64,000 nucleotides of DNA, taken from the NCBI GenBank assembly GCA_003543235.1, contig DPJA01000039.1, forward strand, positions 124,001 to 188,000. The letters run 5' to 3'. Position 1 is the stretch's first letter. Every line of letters begins with the position of its first letter. The stretch comes from Lachnospiraceae bacterium (GTDB taxonomy: Bacteria; Bacillota; Clostridia; Lachnospirales; Anaerotignaceae). This document shows positions 8,971 to 17,803 of this stretch, one piece after another. Below the pieces are notes generated by a model. The model did not search any database. It was not told the DNA's origin and was given only the letters and a program-made list of their open reading frames with translations. Position numbers and translations under genes: made by a program.

Positions 8971-10419
8971 ATGGAGATAAGAACAAGATTTGCCCCAAGC
9001 CCAACAGGCTATATGCACATAGGTAATTTAAGAACTGCTCTTTACGAATACCTTATTGCAAAATCAAAGGGTGGAAAATTTATACTCAGAATTGAAGATA
9101 CAGACCAGGAACGCTACGTTGAAGGTGCTGTTGATATTATCTACAACACTCTTAAAATGACAGGTCTTAAGCATGACGAAGGCCCTGACATTGGCGGTGA
9201 CTACGGCCCTTATATACAAAGTGAACGTCAAGGTATGTACATGAAATATGCTCAAGAGCTTATTGAAAAGGGTCAGGCTTACTACTGTTTCTGCACAAAA
9301 GAACGCCTTGACAGCCTTAAAGAAAGCAACTGTGACGGTGTTGCCTTTGCCCATTATGACCGCCACTGTTTGGGTCTTAGTGACCAAGAAATTAAGGCTA
9401 ACCTTGAAAGCGGTATACCTTATGTAGTGCGTCAAAAAATGCCTAAAGAAGGCTCTACCACCTTTGACGACGTGGTTTACGGAAGTATCAGCGTAGAAAA
9501 CAGTGAACTGGATGACCAGATTTTAATTAAAAGCGATGGTATGCCTACCTACAATTTTGCCAATGTAGTAGACGACCACCTTATGAATATTACACACGTA
9601 GTACGTGGAAGTGAATACTTGTCCTCCACTCCAAAATATAACCTCCTTTACGATGCTTTTGGTTGGAATGCACCTTCATACGTACACCTTCCACCTGTTA
9701 TGAAAGATGCTCAGCATAAACTTTCAAAGCGTAATGGAGATGCTTCATTTGAGGATTTGATTGCAAAAGGATACCTTGTTGATGCCGTTATGAATTACAT
9801 TGCCCTTCTTGGCTGGAGTCCATCGGACAACACAGAAATTTTCAGTCTTGAAGAATTGCAACAGAAATTTACCATATCAGGTCTTAGCAAATCACCTTCT
9901 ATATTTGACATTGTTAAGCTTACATGGATGAACAGCGAATACATTAAGGCTATGGATTTTGACAAATATTTTGCCCTTGTTCAGCCTAAGCTTGATGAAG
10001 CCCTTAAAAATAAGAGCCTTGACTTCAAAAAAATTGCGGCATTGCTGCAAAAAAGACTTGAAACCCTTAACGACGTAGCAGGCTTAGTGGATTTCTTTGA
10101 CCAACTGCCTGAATATGAAACTGACCTTTATGTTCACAAAAAGATGAAAACAACTGTTGAAATAGCTTTAGACAGCCTTAAAGCGTGTTTGCCTGTTTTA
10201 GAAGCTTTGCCTGTATGGGAAGAAACTGCAATTCATGACAGCATGATGGCACTTGTAGTGGAAAAAGGCATTAAAAACGGTCAGATGCTTTGGCCATTAA
10301 GAACTGCCCTTTCAGGAAAACCTACCTCACCTGGTGGTGCAATTGAGCTTGCAGACATCTTAGGCCGTGAAGAAACCATTAACCGTATTAAAAAAGGAAT
10401 TGAGCTTTTAGAGGCTTAA
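8971..10419 (+). CDS. gltX: Glutamyl-tRNA synthetase
   Basis: A 482-residue class I synthetase that attaches glutamate to tRNA-Glu. The ATP site signature is PSPTGYMHIGNLRTALY (residues ~9-25) and the KMSKS-type loop is KLSKRNGDASF. A C-terminal anticodon-binding all-helical domain follows, giving full bacterial length. GGAGG precedes the ATG at 8971. The window also encodes glutaminyl-tRNA synthetase (glnS, right end), so this GltX may be the discriminating type that charges tRNA-Glu only; that is inference. A terminator follows. Confidence 0.98.
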   Translation: MEIRTRFAPSPTGYMHIGNLRTALYEYLIAKSKGGKFILRIEDTDQERYVEGAVDIIYNTLKMTGLKHDEGPDIGGDYGPYIQSERQGMYMKYAQELIEKGQAYYCFCTKERLDSLKESNCDGVAFAHYDRHCLGLSDQEIKANLESGIPYVVRQKMPKEGSTTFDDVVYGSISVENSELDDQILIKSDGMPTYNFANVVDDHLMNITHVVRGSEYLSSTPKYNLLYDAFGWNAPSYVHLPPVMKDAQHKLSKRNGDASFEDLIAKGYLVDAVMNYIALLGWSPSDNTEIFSLEELQQKFTISGLSKSPSIFDIVKLTWMNSEYIKAMDFDKYFALVQPKLDEALKNKSLDFKKIAALLQKRLETLNDVAGLVDFFDQLPEYETDLYVHKKMKTTVEIALDSLKACLPVLEALPVWEETAIHDSMMALVVEKGIKNGQMLWPLRTALSGKPTSPGGAIELADILGREETINRIKKGIELLEA

Positions 10420-10424
10420 TAAAT

Positions 10425-10468
10425 AAACCCTTGGGAATTATTAATTCATCCCAAGGGTTTTGTTTTTT
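10425..10468. terminator. Bidirectional terminator after gltX
   Basis: AAACCCTTGGG pairs with CCCAAGGGTTT around a 14-base loop, followed on the plus strand by TGTTTTTT. It separates gltX from the convergent Gld-like operon. Confidence 0.88.
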
Positions 10469-10473
10469 CATCA

Positions 10474-11814
10474 TTATTTCAAGCTGTCTAAGGCATACAT
10501 AACCAACTCTATTGCTTTTTTGCCTGTCAAGAACTCTGTTGCACCATCCACCTCTACAGCATAATAATTGTCATCATATGACAAAAATCTTAAAGTCTTT
10601 GTTGTGCCATCTAGTTTTGTAAAGCTTATAACCGCTTCTTCGTCACCATATTCACCCATAACCTCACCATCTGCGGTAAGTGCTGAAATCTGCTTATACA
10701 CCTCTGAAAAATCCACCATAGGGACGTTCTTGCCGTTAAGGCTAACTTCCTTAGTAACAGCATCAATAACAAATGCTGTTTCGGTTTCCTTTGCCATTAC
10801 CTTGATTTCTGTAAAGTCTGTAGCCTCTTCAGTAACAAAATCCTTGTCTATAATATCAAACAACTTTGCATTGTCTATCTTGTCTATATTGTCCTTACTA
10901 ACAGTACATACATAGTCTTTATTGCTAAATTTAGCATATACTGTTGTTGGTGTTGCCTGATTGCCAATCTGTATTACGCATTCATTTTTGTTAACATCAG
11001 CAGAAGATATAATCATCTGTGGTTTTTCCAATCCATAAACCGCCAAATCCTGTGGCTCATCAATAAATTCCACAGCAGTTATATTATATAATGGTTCACC
11101 AATATTTTTTGTCAATTCTTCTGTAATTATAGGCAATGGATGGGCATATGCCCCTGTAAGTATATATTCACCATATCCCTCAGTTAACGCACCGCTTGGG
11201 TTAGGCTCTATAGAATACTTGATACCATTACTTTTTTCTATCTTGACATATGTACTATTATCGTAATCAACATAATGTGGGTGTCTGTCACGCAGGTCTT
11301 TAGTGCTTTTTTTGAGAACCGAACCAACCTCGGCTTCCACAAGGTAAATATGCTCATCGCCCTGTGTAACAACATAATACCCTGTTCCGTCCACTGTTTT
11401 ATCGCCAACAGTAATATCAATAATTGTACCATCGTCGCCTGTTATAGAAATATGATTGCCGTCGTTTAACCCAAACTCCTCACTGCTATCTAGGTTATCC
11501 GTCAATACCTCTGTATATTCAAGGTTTTTTGCATAAGCTATAAGCTGGTCAATTGAAAGCTGCACTAACCCAATATTTTCTTTGCCTTGAATAACCCAGT
11601 TAACGCCCTGCTTAACAAGGGTATTTTTCTCACCCTCTGACTCTATTGTAAGCTGTGCTGCTTTAAACTGGGGATGATAGCTTATATAGCTTCCCTCCAC
11701 ATCTGTATTCTTATCTGCTGTGTTCCCCTTTGGTATGTTTATAACCGCATATATGCCTACACACACAGCAATAGCTATAACTCCAATTATTACATTTCTC
11801 TTTTGACTACTCAT
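10474..11814 (-). CDS. DUF4340 domain membrane-anchored protein of a Gld-like ABC operon
   Basis: A 446-residue protein with an N-terminal membrane anchor (about residues 6-26, NVIIGVIAIAVCVGIYAVIN) and a long extracytoplasmic part matching DUF4340, a beta-rich family often found next to GldG-like genes. It has no catalytic motif I can recognise. It is the last gene of the operon. Its ATG overlaps the stop of the 32-residue ORF (ATGA), and AGGAGG lies nine bases upstream. By position it is probably a surface component working with the ABC ATPase and permease; its role is not known. Confidence 0.75.
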   Translation of the reverse strand: MSSQKRNVIIGVIAIAVCVGIYAVINIPKGNTADKNTDVEGSYISYHPQFKAAQLTIESEGEKNTLVKQGVNWVIQGKENIGLVQLSIDQLIAYAKNLEYTEVLTDNLDSSEEFGLNDGNHISITGDDGTIIDITVGDKTVDGTGYYVVTQGDEHIYLVEAEVGSVLKKSTKDLRDRHPHYVDYDNSTYVKIEKSNGIKYSIEPNPSGALTEGYGEYILTGAYAHPLPIITEELTKNIGEPLYNITAVEFIDEPQDLAVYGLEKPQMIISSADVNKNECVIQIGNQATPTTVYAKFSNKDYVCTVSKDNIDKIDNAKLFDIIDKDFVTEEATDFTEIKVMAKETETAFVIDAVTKEVSLNGKNVPMVDFSEVYKQISALTADGEVMGEYGDEEAVISFTKLDGTTKTLRFLSYDDNYYAVEVDGATEFLTGKKAIELVMYALDSLK

Positions 11815-11909
11815 TTATTTTTACCTCCTGTTATGGCTAAAACCACTGCCATTATTGCCACCATTACAATAATACCAACCACTATAGTTGTCAAGAAAAT
11901 AATACTCAT
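11811..11909 (-). CDS. 32-residue single-pass membrane microprotein
   Basis: A short ORF that fills the gap between two larger genes. Its ATG (11907-11909) overlaps the stop of the upstream GldG-like gene as ATGA, and its TGA (11811-11813) overlaps the ATG of the DUF4340 gene in the same way. AAGGAGG lies about seven bases before its start. The product begins MSIIFLTTIVVGIIVM, is almost entirely hydrophobic and ends GGKNK, so it should be one membrane helix with a short basic tail. Tight coupling on both sides argues it is translated in proportion to its neighbours. Function is unknown; it could be an accessory subunit of the ABC complex, or only a device to couple translation. Confidence 0.65.
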   Translation of the reverse strand: MSIIFLTTIVVGIIVMVAIMAVVLAITGGKNK

Positions 11910-13330
11910 CGGTTTTTCCTCCTTATTACTACAGCAAGACCTGCCATAAGAATAATAAGTGGAATAAGAATTACACTTACGCACATAATTGCAATTGCTT
12001 TACTTTGGGTAAGCTGCAAATAATCCTCCACGCCAAGACTTTTTGAACGTGATAATGTGTCTTTGCCCATAAGCCAGTCAAAGGCGTTCATTACTAACCC
12101 AAAGTTTCCGCCGTTTACTATAGCATTTATATCGTTTTCCATAACAGTTTCTGCCCCAAAAACCACAAGCTTAACCCCTGCTTCATTTCCTGCTTTGTCC
12201 GTGTCTGTAATGGCAACACCAAGATTAAATGGCCCTTCTTGGTCAGTTTCCTCTTTTTCGTAAGAACTCATCTTATCCAATGCCTTGCTATAAGCATATG
12301 GCGATGTAGCCACAAATGATGAAATCTTAACTGTACTTCTAACTACATCCAGTGTATCTATTGCAACTGAAAATGGAATAAATGCACTTGTTTTTGTTTC
12401 TGACAGACGTGCGGAAATAGGATTTTCTGCACTCAATTGCGGCACAATATAATATGGATTTTGCTGATATACATAATCTGCATTGCCCTCAATAACCATT
12501 TTTTTGCTGTCTGAAACCCCATAGTTTGCCAAAAGCGAATCCAAATTAGGCATTTTATCTAATACAATTGCAAGGGTTATAAATACACTGCCACCGTTGT
12601 CCATATATTCCCTAATAAGCTTGCTTTCGCTGTCAGTTATATCTGTAGTTGGTGCATTTATAAGCAAAATATTGCAATCTGTGGGTATTTTCGTTTCTGT
12701 AAGCAAATTCAAGTCTTTAAGGGAATATCCGCCATACTCCAATTCTGTCCTAAGTCCATCACATACTGTTACCTCATTATGACCTGTTAGGGCATAAATA
12801 GCATTGCTTTCACCGCTTGTAAGGCTTCGTATTACTCCTGTAAGCACACTTTCCAGCTTAATTCCTTGCATATAGCTCTCGCCTGTGGATTGATTTACAT
12901 AAACATCTGCAAGGTCACTTTCAGATATAATTTTATATCCCTTTGCACTAGAAACCACAACTGAACCAACTGATACAGGCTCTCCGTTTTCAACATACTT
13001 AGCCGTAAATTGCGGATTTTTATATGGGTCTACATTTTCAACTGTGATGTGTTTAGAGCTTGAGGCATATTTATCCAAAATTTCAGTTACAATGGGCATT
13101 TCTTCGCCATCTGCATAAACGGAATATATGTTAACATCTTCAGTAAGGCCCTGCAAAAGTGTTACTGTGTCCTCAGATATTGAATAAAGCTTGTTGTTTG
13201 TAAGGTCAAACTTTATGTTTAGCTGGCTTGCCACCATATTTAACACAATTGCTACAATTACCACAACCGCAGTCATTGCCGAGGCATAGCCACCATATTT
13301 CAATAATGATTTATTTTTTTCATCCTTCAT
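11906..13330 (-). CDS. GldG-like ABC transporter-associated auxiliary protein
   Basis: A 474-residue protein with an N-terminal membrane helix (about residues 14-35), a large extracytoplasmic region resembling the ABC_transp_aux/GldG family (ALTGHNEVTV, LLINAPTTDITDSE, IREYMDNGGSVFITL), and a C-terminal helix ending RRKNR. In Bacteroidetes GldG works with GldA and GldF in gliding; in non-gliding Firmicutes the related operons have no assigned substrate. The last codons (AGG AGG AAA AAC CGA) also form the ribosome-binding site for the microprotein gene. It lies 15 bases after the permease gene. Confidence 0.8.
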   Translation of the reverse strand: MKDEKNKSLLKYGGYASAMTAVVVIVAIVLNMVASQLNIKFDLTNNKLYSISEDTVTLLQGLTEDVNIYSVYADGEEMPIVTEILDKYASSSKHITVENVDPYKNPQFTAKYVENGEPVSVGSVVVSSAKGYKIISESDLADVYVNQSTGESYMQGIKLESVLTGVIRSLTSGESNAIYALTGHNEVTVCDGLRTELEYGGYSLKDLNLLTETKIPTDCNILLINAPTTDITDSESKLIREYMDNGGSVFITLAIVLDKMPNLDSLLANYGVSDSKKMVIEGNADYVYQQNPYYIVPQLSAENPISARLSETKTSAFIPFSVAIDTLDVVRSTVKISSFVATSPYAYSKALDKMSSYEKEETDQEGPFNLGVAITDTDKAGNEAGVKLVVFGAETVMENDINAIVNGGNFGLVMNAFDWLMGKDTLSRSKSLGVEDYLQLTQSKAIAIMCVSVILIPLIILMAGLAVVIRRKNR

Positions 13331-13345
13331 TTGGCTACCCCCTTT

Positions 13346-14209
13346 TTAAGACCAACGCTTTTTTTCAATAACACGCACTGTAAAATATAGAAATACGGTT
13401 ATGAAAGAAATCATATAAACTACTGACGACATATCAAAAATGCCCATAGCAAAATAATTGTAGCGTGTAAGTACAGAAAACATGGATGCAAATTTACCTG
13501 CAATGCCATCAAAAAGAGTTGGCTTAACAGCATATACCGCTGCTATAAGTATTACTAAAACACCAAATAGCCCTACGGAGTACTTTTTATCTTTAGTATT
13601 GTTATAAAAATAAAAAGCAATAAGCACCGCCAAAATAACCGAAAATAAAAGTGAAAATGCAACAGAACCCGATGCCCAAGAAGCAATATTTTCCTCCATA
13701 ATCAGCAAAAATATTGCAACAAAAGTCCCTACTGCGGCTACAATTTGATTATCTGTAAGGGACGAAATCCATAATCCTATTGCAATGAACACACCACCTA
13801 ACAGTAAAAATCCAAAATAGGAACCAATTATTTGCACAGTGGCAATGTTTCCATATATGGAAAGAATTGCAGGAAAAATTGCCGTTATCAAAAGTGCAAT
13901 TAAAAATACAGATACCGCCGCAAGGTACTTGCCAACAACAATTCCTGAAATACTTATTGGTGATGTAAGCAAAAGCTGGTCTGTTTTATATCGTGTTTCC
14001 TCCGTCAACAATCGCATTGTAAGCATTGGACCCAAAATTAAAAACATCATAATAACTGAACTTAATACATATTCAAACTGAGGACTCATAGACAAAATAT
14101 TCATCATAGAAAAATAAACCGCTGTAATTAGCACAAAAAAAGCAATAAACACATAGCCTGTCATAGAGTTAAAATACATTTTCATTTCTCTTTTATAAAT
14201 AGCTTTCAT
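13346..14209 (-). CDS. ABC transporter permease, GldF/ABC-2 type
   Basis: A 287-residue protein with six predicted membrane segments, beginning MKAIYKREMKMYFNSMTGYVF, a start typical of GldF/ABC-2 permeases, and the RLLTEETRYKTDQLLLTSPIS segment. It should form the membrane channel of the complex powered by the ATPase encoded immediately upstream (two-base gap). GAGGAG precedes the ATG at 14209. Confidence 0.87.
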   Translation of the reverse strand: MKAIYKREMKMYFNSMTGYVFIAFFVLITAVYFSMMNILSMSPQFEYVLSSVIMMFLILGPMLTMRLLTEETRYKTDQLLLTSPISISGIVVGKYLAAVSVFLIALLITAIFPAILSIYGNIATVQIIGSYFGFLLLGGVFIAIGLWISSLTDNQIVAAVGTFVAIFLLIMEENIASWASGSVAFSLLFSVILAVLIAFYFYNNTKDKKYSVGLFGVLVILIAAVYAVKPTLFDGIAGKFASMFSVLTRYNYFAMGIFDMSSVVYMISFITVFLYFTVRVIEKKRWS

Positions 14210-14211
14210 AA

Positions 14212-15216
14212 TTACTCCTCTGCCTCCTTCGGTGCTTCTTCTTTATTTTTGTTGGCAGTGGCTTCCGGCATTTTCTCTTCCACAGGCTCGTTTTCAGTAA
14301 CCTGTAAAAACACATCCTCAAGTGTCATTTTTTCACTATTAATAAGCAGTAAAACAAAATTGTGCTTAACAGCCACTTCAAAAGCCGTTTCTCTTATATC
14401 AACACCATTAGCACCCTCAAGGAAAATATCACACGTACCTTCTTCATCACTTTGGGTTAGCTCTGCAAAAGCAACATTCTCATTTTTATCAAATGCCTCA
14501 AGCACCGCATTTTCATCACCTTTAAGCCTAACCCTATAGCGGTTTTGGCTAAGTTTTGCAGAAAGTCCATCTGGTGTATCGCTGGCAACAATCTGCCCAT
14601 TATGAATAATTATAACACGGTTGCAAACCGCACTTATTTCCGACAAAATATGCGAGCTTAAAATTATAGTGTGGGTTTTTCCAAGTTCGCTAATTAAATC
14701 TCTTATTTCAATTATCTGCTTGGGGTCAAGACCTACCGTTGGTTCATCCAATATAAGCACATCGGGATACCCCACCATTGCTTGTGCCAGCCCAACACGC
14801 TGTCTATAGCCTTTAGAAAGGTTTTTTATCAGCTTGCCCGATACATTTGTAATTTTAATTTTTTCCATTATGTCGTCAAGCATGGTCTTAACCTCTGCCT
14901 TTTTAACACCTTTAAGGTCTGCCACAAAGTTAAGATATTCAGTTACGGTCATATCCACGTAAACTGGAGGAATTTCTGGTAAATAGCCTATTCTCTTTTT
15001 AGCTTCCCTTGGATTTTTAAGAATATCGTACCCGCCAATCTTAACCTCTCCCCTTGTAGCCGAAATATAGCCAGTTATAATATTCATTGTTGTGGATTTT
15101 CCAGCACCGTTAGGACCTAAAAGCCCTAGCACCTCGCCTTGCTCCACCCTGAAGGAAATATCCTTTACAGCCTGATATTTTCCATAATTTTTTACAAGAT
15201 TATTAACCTCAATCAA
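14212..15216 (-). CDS. ABC transporter ATP-binding protein (GldA-like)
   Basis: A 334-residue ABC ATPase with Walker A GLLGPNGAGKST near residue 35, signature LSKGYRQRVGLAQ, Walker B VLILDEPTVGL and a switch His in ILSSHILSE. After the ATPase core is a ~95-residue C-terminal domain ending in a charged EEKMPEATANKNKEEAPKEAEE-like tail. The TTG at 15216 is preferred over an in-frame GTG at 15237 because GGAGG lies eight bases before TTG and would fall inside the coding region if GTG were used. It heads the operon ATPase-permease-GldG-microprotein-DUF4340. The substrate is unknown. Confidence 0.88.
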   Translation of the reverse strand: MIEVNNLVKNYGKYQAVKDISFRVEQGEVLGLLGPNGAGKSTTMNIITGYISATRGEVKIGGYDILKNPREAKKRIGYLPEIPPVYVDMTVTEYLNFVADLKGVKKAEVKTMLDDIMEKIKITNVSGKLIKNLSKGYRQRVGLAQAMVGYPDVLILDEPTVGLDPKQIIEIRDLISELGKTHTIILSSHILSEISAVCNRVIIIHNGQIVASDTPDGLSAKLSQNRYRVRLKGDENAVLEAFDKNENVAFAELTQSDEEGTCDIFLEGANGVDIRETAFEVAVKHNFVLLLINSEKMTLEDVFLQVTENEPVEEKMPEATANKNKEEAPKEAEE

Positions 15217-15365
15217 TATTTTCGCCTCCAAAATCACTTAATGATTTTTTCCAATGTCTTCATTATACTGAATATTAACATATTTTACTACTATTATATG
15301 AATAAAATATGAACGCATTTTAAGACAATATTAAACATCACTCATCTTGACTATTATATAGCAAA

Positions 15366-15421
15366 CAAAAAATCCCCTTGCCTATACAAACATCATGTTT
15401 GCATAAGCACGAGGATTTACA
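15366..15421 (-). terminator. Terminator after fchA
   Basis: On the minus strand AAATCC(TCGTGC)TTATGCAAACA pairs imperfectly with TGTTTGTATAGGCAAGGGGATTTTTT. The stem with a T run lies just after the fchA stop. Confidence 0.65.
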
Positions 15422-15434
15422 ATTACCCTTTATA

Positions 15435-16064
15435 TTAACCTAATACTTTTACTACCTTATCAAATACAGCGTCGCAAATTGATGTACCATCTGCAACCAT
15501 TTTATTTATTTTTGCATTTACCTCTGCCACATAAATATCATCCTTTATAAAGTTTGTGTTCACAATTACGTTAAGTTTTGCACTATATAATGCAGCTTTA
15601 AGCATTTGAACGCCACAGCCAACATCGCTAATAATAATTTTTGTAGACATATCTACAAGTTCTTCTTGAAGTTTGATAGCCTCATAAATATACTCTACCA
15701 TTTTAATTGGACCATCTGCCGCAACTTTAAGTGCCGCCTGAAGAATTTTTTCTTTTTCTGCTTTTTCTTCATCAGTAGATGTAGGAAGTCCATAGGCCTT
15801 TGAAAGTGGTATAAAATTTTTGGCATCTTCATCAATAAGAGAAAGAAGCTTAATTCTTAAATCTATACTCTTATCAATAATTTTCTGGTGATTATTCTCC
15901 ATACCCAAAAATGCTTTTTTGCCAATAGAATAATTAGCCACCATTGTAGCTAAGGCCGCACCCAGCGAGCCAACAAGTGCCGCAACTCCGCCGCCACCTG
16001 GCACAGGCTCTTTAGACGCCAATTTTTCAGCAAAAATCTCACAGGTTACTTGTGACAATTCCAT
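15435..16064 (-). CDS. fchA: Cyclodeaminase/cyclohydrolase family protein (methenyl-THF cyclohydrolase, FchA-like)
   Basis: A 209-residue protein of the formiminotransferase-cyclodeaminase C-terminal family. The N-terminus EKLASKEPVPGGGGVAALVGSLGAALATMVANYS is the family signature, with the glycine-rich folate-binding loop. In Clostridia the stand-alone protein converts 5,10-methenyl-THF to 10-formyl-THF or acts in formimino-THF use. Here it sits with folT, folD and fhs, which favours the C1 role. ATG 16064 has AGGAAGG upstream. A terminator lies between folT and this gene, so it may have its own promoter. FolD usually has cyclohydrolase activity too, so some redundancy is likely. Confidence 0.85.
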   Translation of the reverse strand: MELSQVTCEIFAEKLASKEPVPGGGGVAALVGSLGAALATMVANYSIGKKAFLGMENNHQKIIDKSIDLRIKLLSLIDEDAKNFIPLSKAYGLPTSTDEEKAEKEKILQAALKVAADGPIKMVEYIYEAIKLQEELVDMSTKIIISDVGCGVQMLKAALYSAKLNVIVNTNFIKDDIYVAEVNAKINKMVADGTSICDAVFDKVVKVLG

Positions 16065-16085
16065 TATATATCAATCCTTCCTAAA

Positions 16086-16119
16086 ATAAAAACCCCATTA
16101 GATAGTGTCTAAGGGGTCT
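16086..16119 (-). terminator. Terminator after folT
   Basis: Minus-strand CCCCTTAGA pairs with TCTAATGGGG around CACTA, followed by TTTTTATTTT. It lies between folT and fchA, so read-through is likely only partial. Confidence 0.75.
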
Positions 16120-16138
16120 TGTGCTATTTAATTATATG

Positions 16139-16672
16139 TTATACCTCTCTGTTGCTTAACTTTGCTACAGAAATTGCTTTATAAACTGCATTCATTGCCA
16201 TAAGCTTAATAGGGAATAAAACTATACATCTTATCACCCTTGCAATGGCAAAAAGCGATGTTCCATACATAATGTTAAGCCACATAGGTGTTAATATCAA
16301 AATTACAATTATATTTTCAGTTAAAAGTGCTGCCGCAAAACGCTTTAATGACGGTTCCTTTTTATAAAGAAATAAGCCATAAATAACACCACTAACTATA
16401 TTGTTAAATGTAAAGCCAAAGAAAAAGGGTCCTGTTGGTCTTAAAACATAACCTATAACGTCTGCCATTGCTCCAACCAGACCGCCAACAACAGGTCCGT
16501 AAAGCATTCCTGCAACAACTATACCCAAAAATCCAAAGGTAATTTCCATTGATTGGGTAACTACAATTCTAAAAAAATCTATCACAACAGTAAATGCCGT
16601 TGCCAGTGCTGCACCCGTAAGGGTTCTTGTTTTCTTTACTTCCAGTGTTGCCTCTTTAAAATAATTATTCAT
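16139..16672 (-). CDS. folT: Folate ECF transporter S component (FolT family)
   Basis: A 177-residue membrane protein with about six hydrophobic segments. Family-specific stretches are visible: EITFGFLGIVVAGMLYGPVVGG, LVGAMADVIGYVLRPTGPFF and GFTFNNIVSGVIYGLFLYKK, all typical of FolT. It would bind folates and use a shared EcfA-EcfA'-EcfT energizing module encoded elsewhere. The location between folD and fchA supports folate as substrate. The ATG at 16672 has AGGAGG upstream. The long leader before it (16673-16928) is structured and may regulate it. Other S components (thiamine, riboflavin) are less likely on sequence grounds. Confidence 0.85.
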   Translation of the reverse strand: MNNYFKEATLEVKKTRTLTGAALATAFTVVIDFFRIVVTQSMEITFGFLGIVVAGMLYGPVVGGLVGAMADVIGYVLRPTGPFFFGFTFNNIVSGVIYGLFLYKKEPSLKRFAAALLTENIIVILILTPMWLNIMYGTSLFAIARVIRCIVLFPIKLMAMNAVYKAISVAKLSNREV

Positions 16673-16689
16673 TTTTATTGCCTCCTGTT

Positions 16690-16880
16690 TTTGTTTAAAT
16701 TGTTTTTCGCCAATTTAATCAAAAATGCGAACATCCCAACTGGGCTTCGCAAATCGCAATATATCACTCTGGGCTTAAAGCACACACAATCCGCAACCAC
16801 TTCATTTTGGTGAAGTTCAAGTAACTCGGTTGCATATACAGTAAACCTAAAGACGAGGAATTTTTCCCCTCCTATATATT
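16690..16880 (-). promoter_or_regulatory. Structured leader of folT, class not identified
   Basis: The 256-base gap between folD and folT is strongly structured on the minus strand. Seen in order are GAGGGG/CCTC, a GCAACC...GGTTGC helix enclosing ACTTCA-CCAAAA-TGAAGT, and a terminator-like TGCGAA-GCCCAGTTGGG-ATG-TTCGCA followed by TTTTTG. It looks like an aptamer plus terminator. I compared it from memory with the tetrahydrofolate riboswitch that often precedes folT and could not match the conserved sequence. Confidence 0.5.
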
Positions 16881-16928
16881 AAGTTTTCGATTAAATGTTA
16901 CTTTAGTGTTGATAACCCTTTGTCCTAA

Positions 16929-17783
16929 TTAAAGACTGTTAATAATTTTGCAGGCTTTAACAACATTCTTAGCAAGGACACTTGTTGTAACCGAGCCTAC
17001 TCCAGCTGGCACAACGGTAATCATTGCCGCCTTGTCAACACATTGTTCAAAATCAACATCACCACAAAGGTTTCCGTCTGCATTTATATTTATTCCTACA
17101 TCAATAACAACGGCACCTTCTTTAATAAAATTACCCTTAACCATTTCTGCTTTGCCCACAGCAGCAACTAGAACCTCTGCTTCACGGCATACCTCAGGTA
17201 AATCTTTTGTATGGCTATGGCACACAGTGACTGTTGCGTTTTTATCTAAAAGAAGCATTGCCAGTGGCTTGCCTACAACCATGCTTCTTCCAACAACAAC
17301 AACCTTTTTGCCTTGAAGTTCAATTCCGTAGTAATCAAGAATTTCAACACAAGCCTGTGCAGTGCATGGTGAATATCCCGTTTTATCGCCTTCAAAAATC
17401 TTTGCCGCATTAATGGGGTTCATACAGTCAATGTCTTTAGCTGGTTCAACCAAAAACTTAATTTCATCCATTTTAAGATGCTTTGGAAGCGGTCTAAAAA
17501 GCAAAATTCCATGAACTGTTTGGTCATCGTTAACTGCCTTTAATTCTTTAACAAAATCAGCCTGTGCAATATTAAGAGGAAGCTCTAAAACCTCTGGAAT
17601 TATACCGCATTTGCCCATTCTTGTTAAAGCACCTTTTTCGTATGCTAAGTCGTCTTCTCTTGCACCAACTCTTACAATTTTAAGTTTTGGCACAATACCC
17701 TTCATTCTTAACGCCTCAACGTCTTTAACAATGCTTTCAGTAATTGCATCGGCAACTGGCTTCCCCTTAATAACTTGTCCCAT
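16929..17783 (-). CDS. folD: Bifunctional methylene-THF dehydrogenase / methenyl-THF cyclohydrolase
   Basis: About 284 residues, the normal FolD length. The enzyme interconverts 5,10-methylene-, methenyl- and 10-formyl-THF with NAD(P). Visible motifs are YEKGALTRMGKCGI (catalytic Tyr-x3-Lys region), HGILLFRPLPKHL, PCTAQACVEIL and the dinucleotide segment VVGRSMVVGKPLAMLLL. An alternative ATG six bases upstream (17789) is too close to AAGGAG; the ATG at 17783 has better spacing. It follows fhs by 20 bases and so makes a formate-to-methylene-THF path. Confidence 0.96.
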   Translation of the reverse strand: MGQVIKGKPVADAITESIVKDVEALRMKGIVPKLKIVRVGAREDDLAYEKGALTRMGKCGIIPEVLELPLNIAQADFVKELKAVNDDQTVHGILLFRPLPKHLKMDEIKFLVEPAKDIDCMNPINAAKIFEGDKTGYSPCTAQACVEILDYYGIELQGKKVVVVGRSMVVGKPLAMLLLDKNATVTVCHSHTKDLPEVCREAEVLVAAVGKAEMVKGNFIKEGAVVIDVGININADGNLCGDVDFEQCVDKAAMITVVPAGVGSVTTSVLAKNVVKACKIINSL

Positions 17784-17803
17784 TTCCATATTCTCCTTGT
17801 TTC

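Noticed and set aside
16673..16928. Known tetrahydrofolate riboswitch before folT
   Set aside because: The conserved sequence as I remember it is not visible; listed only as an unassigned leader.
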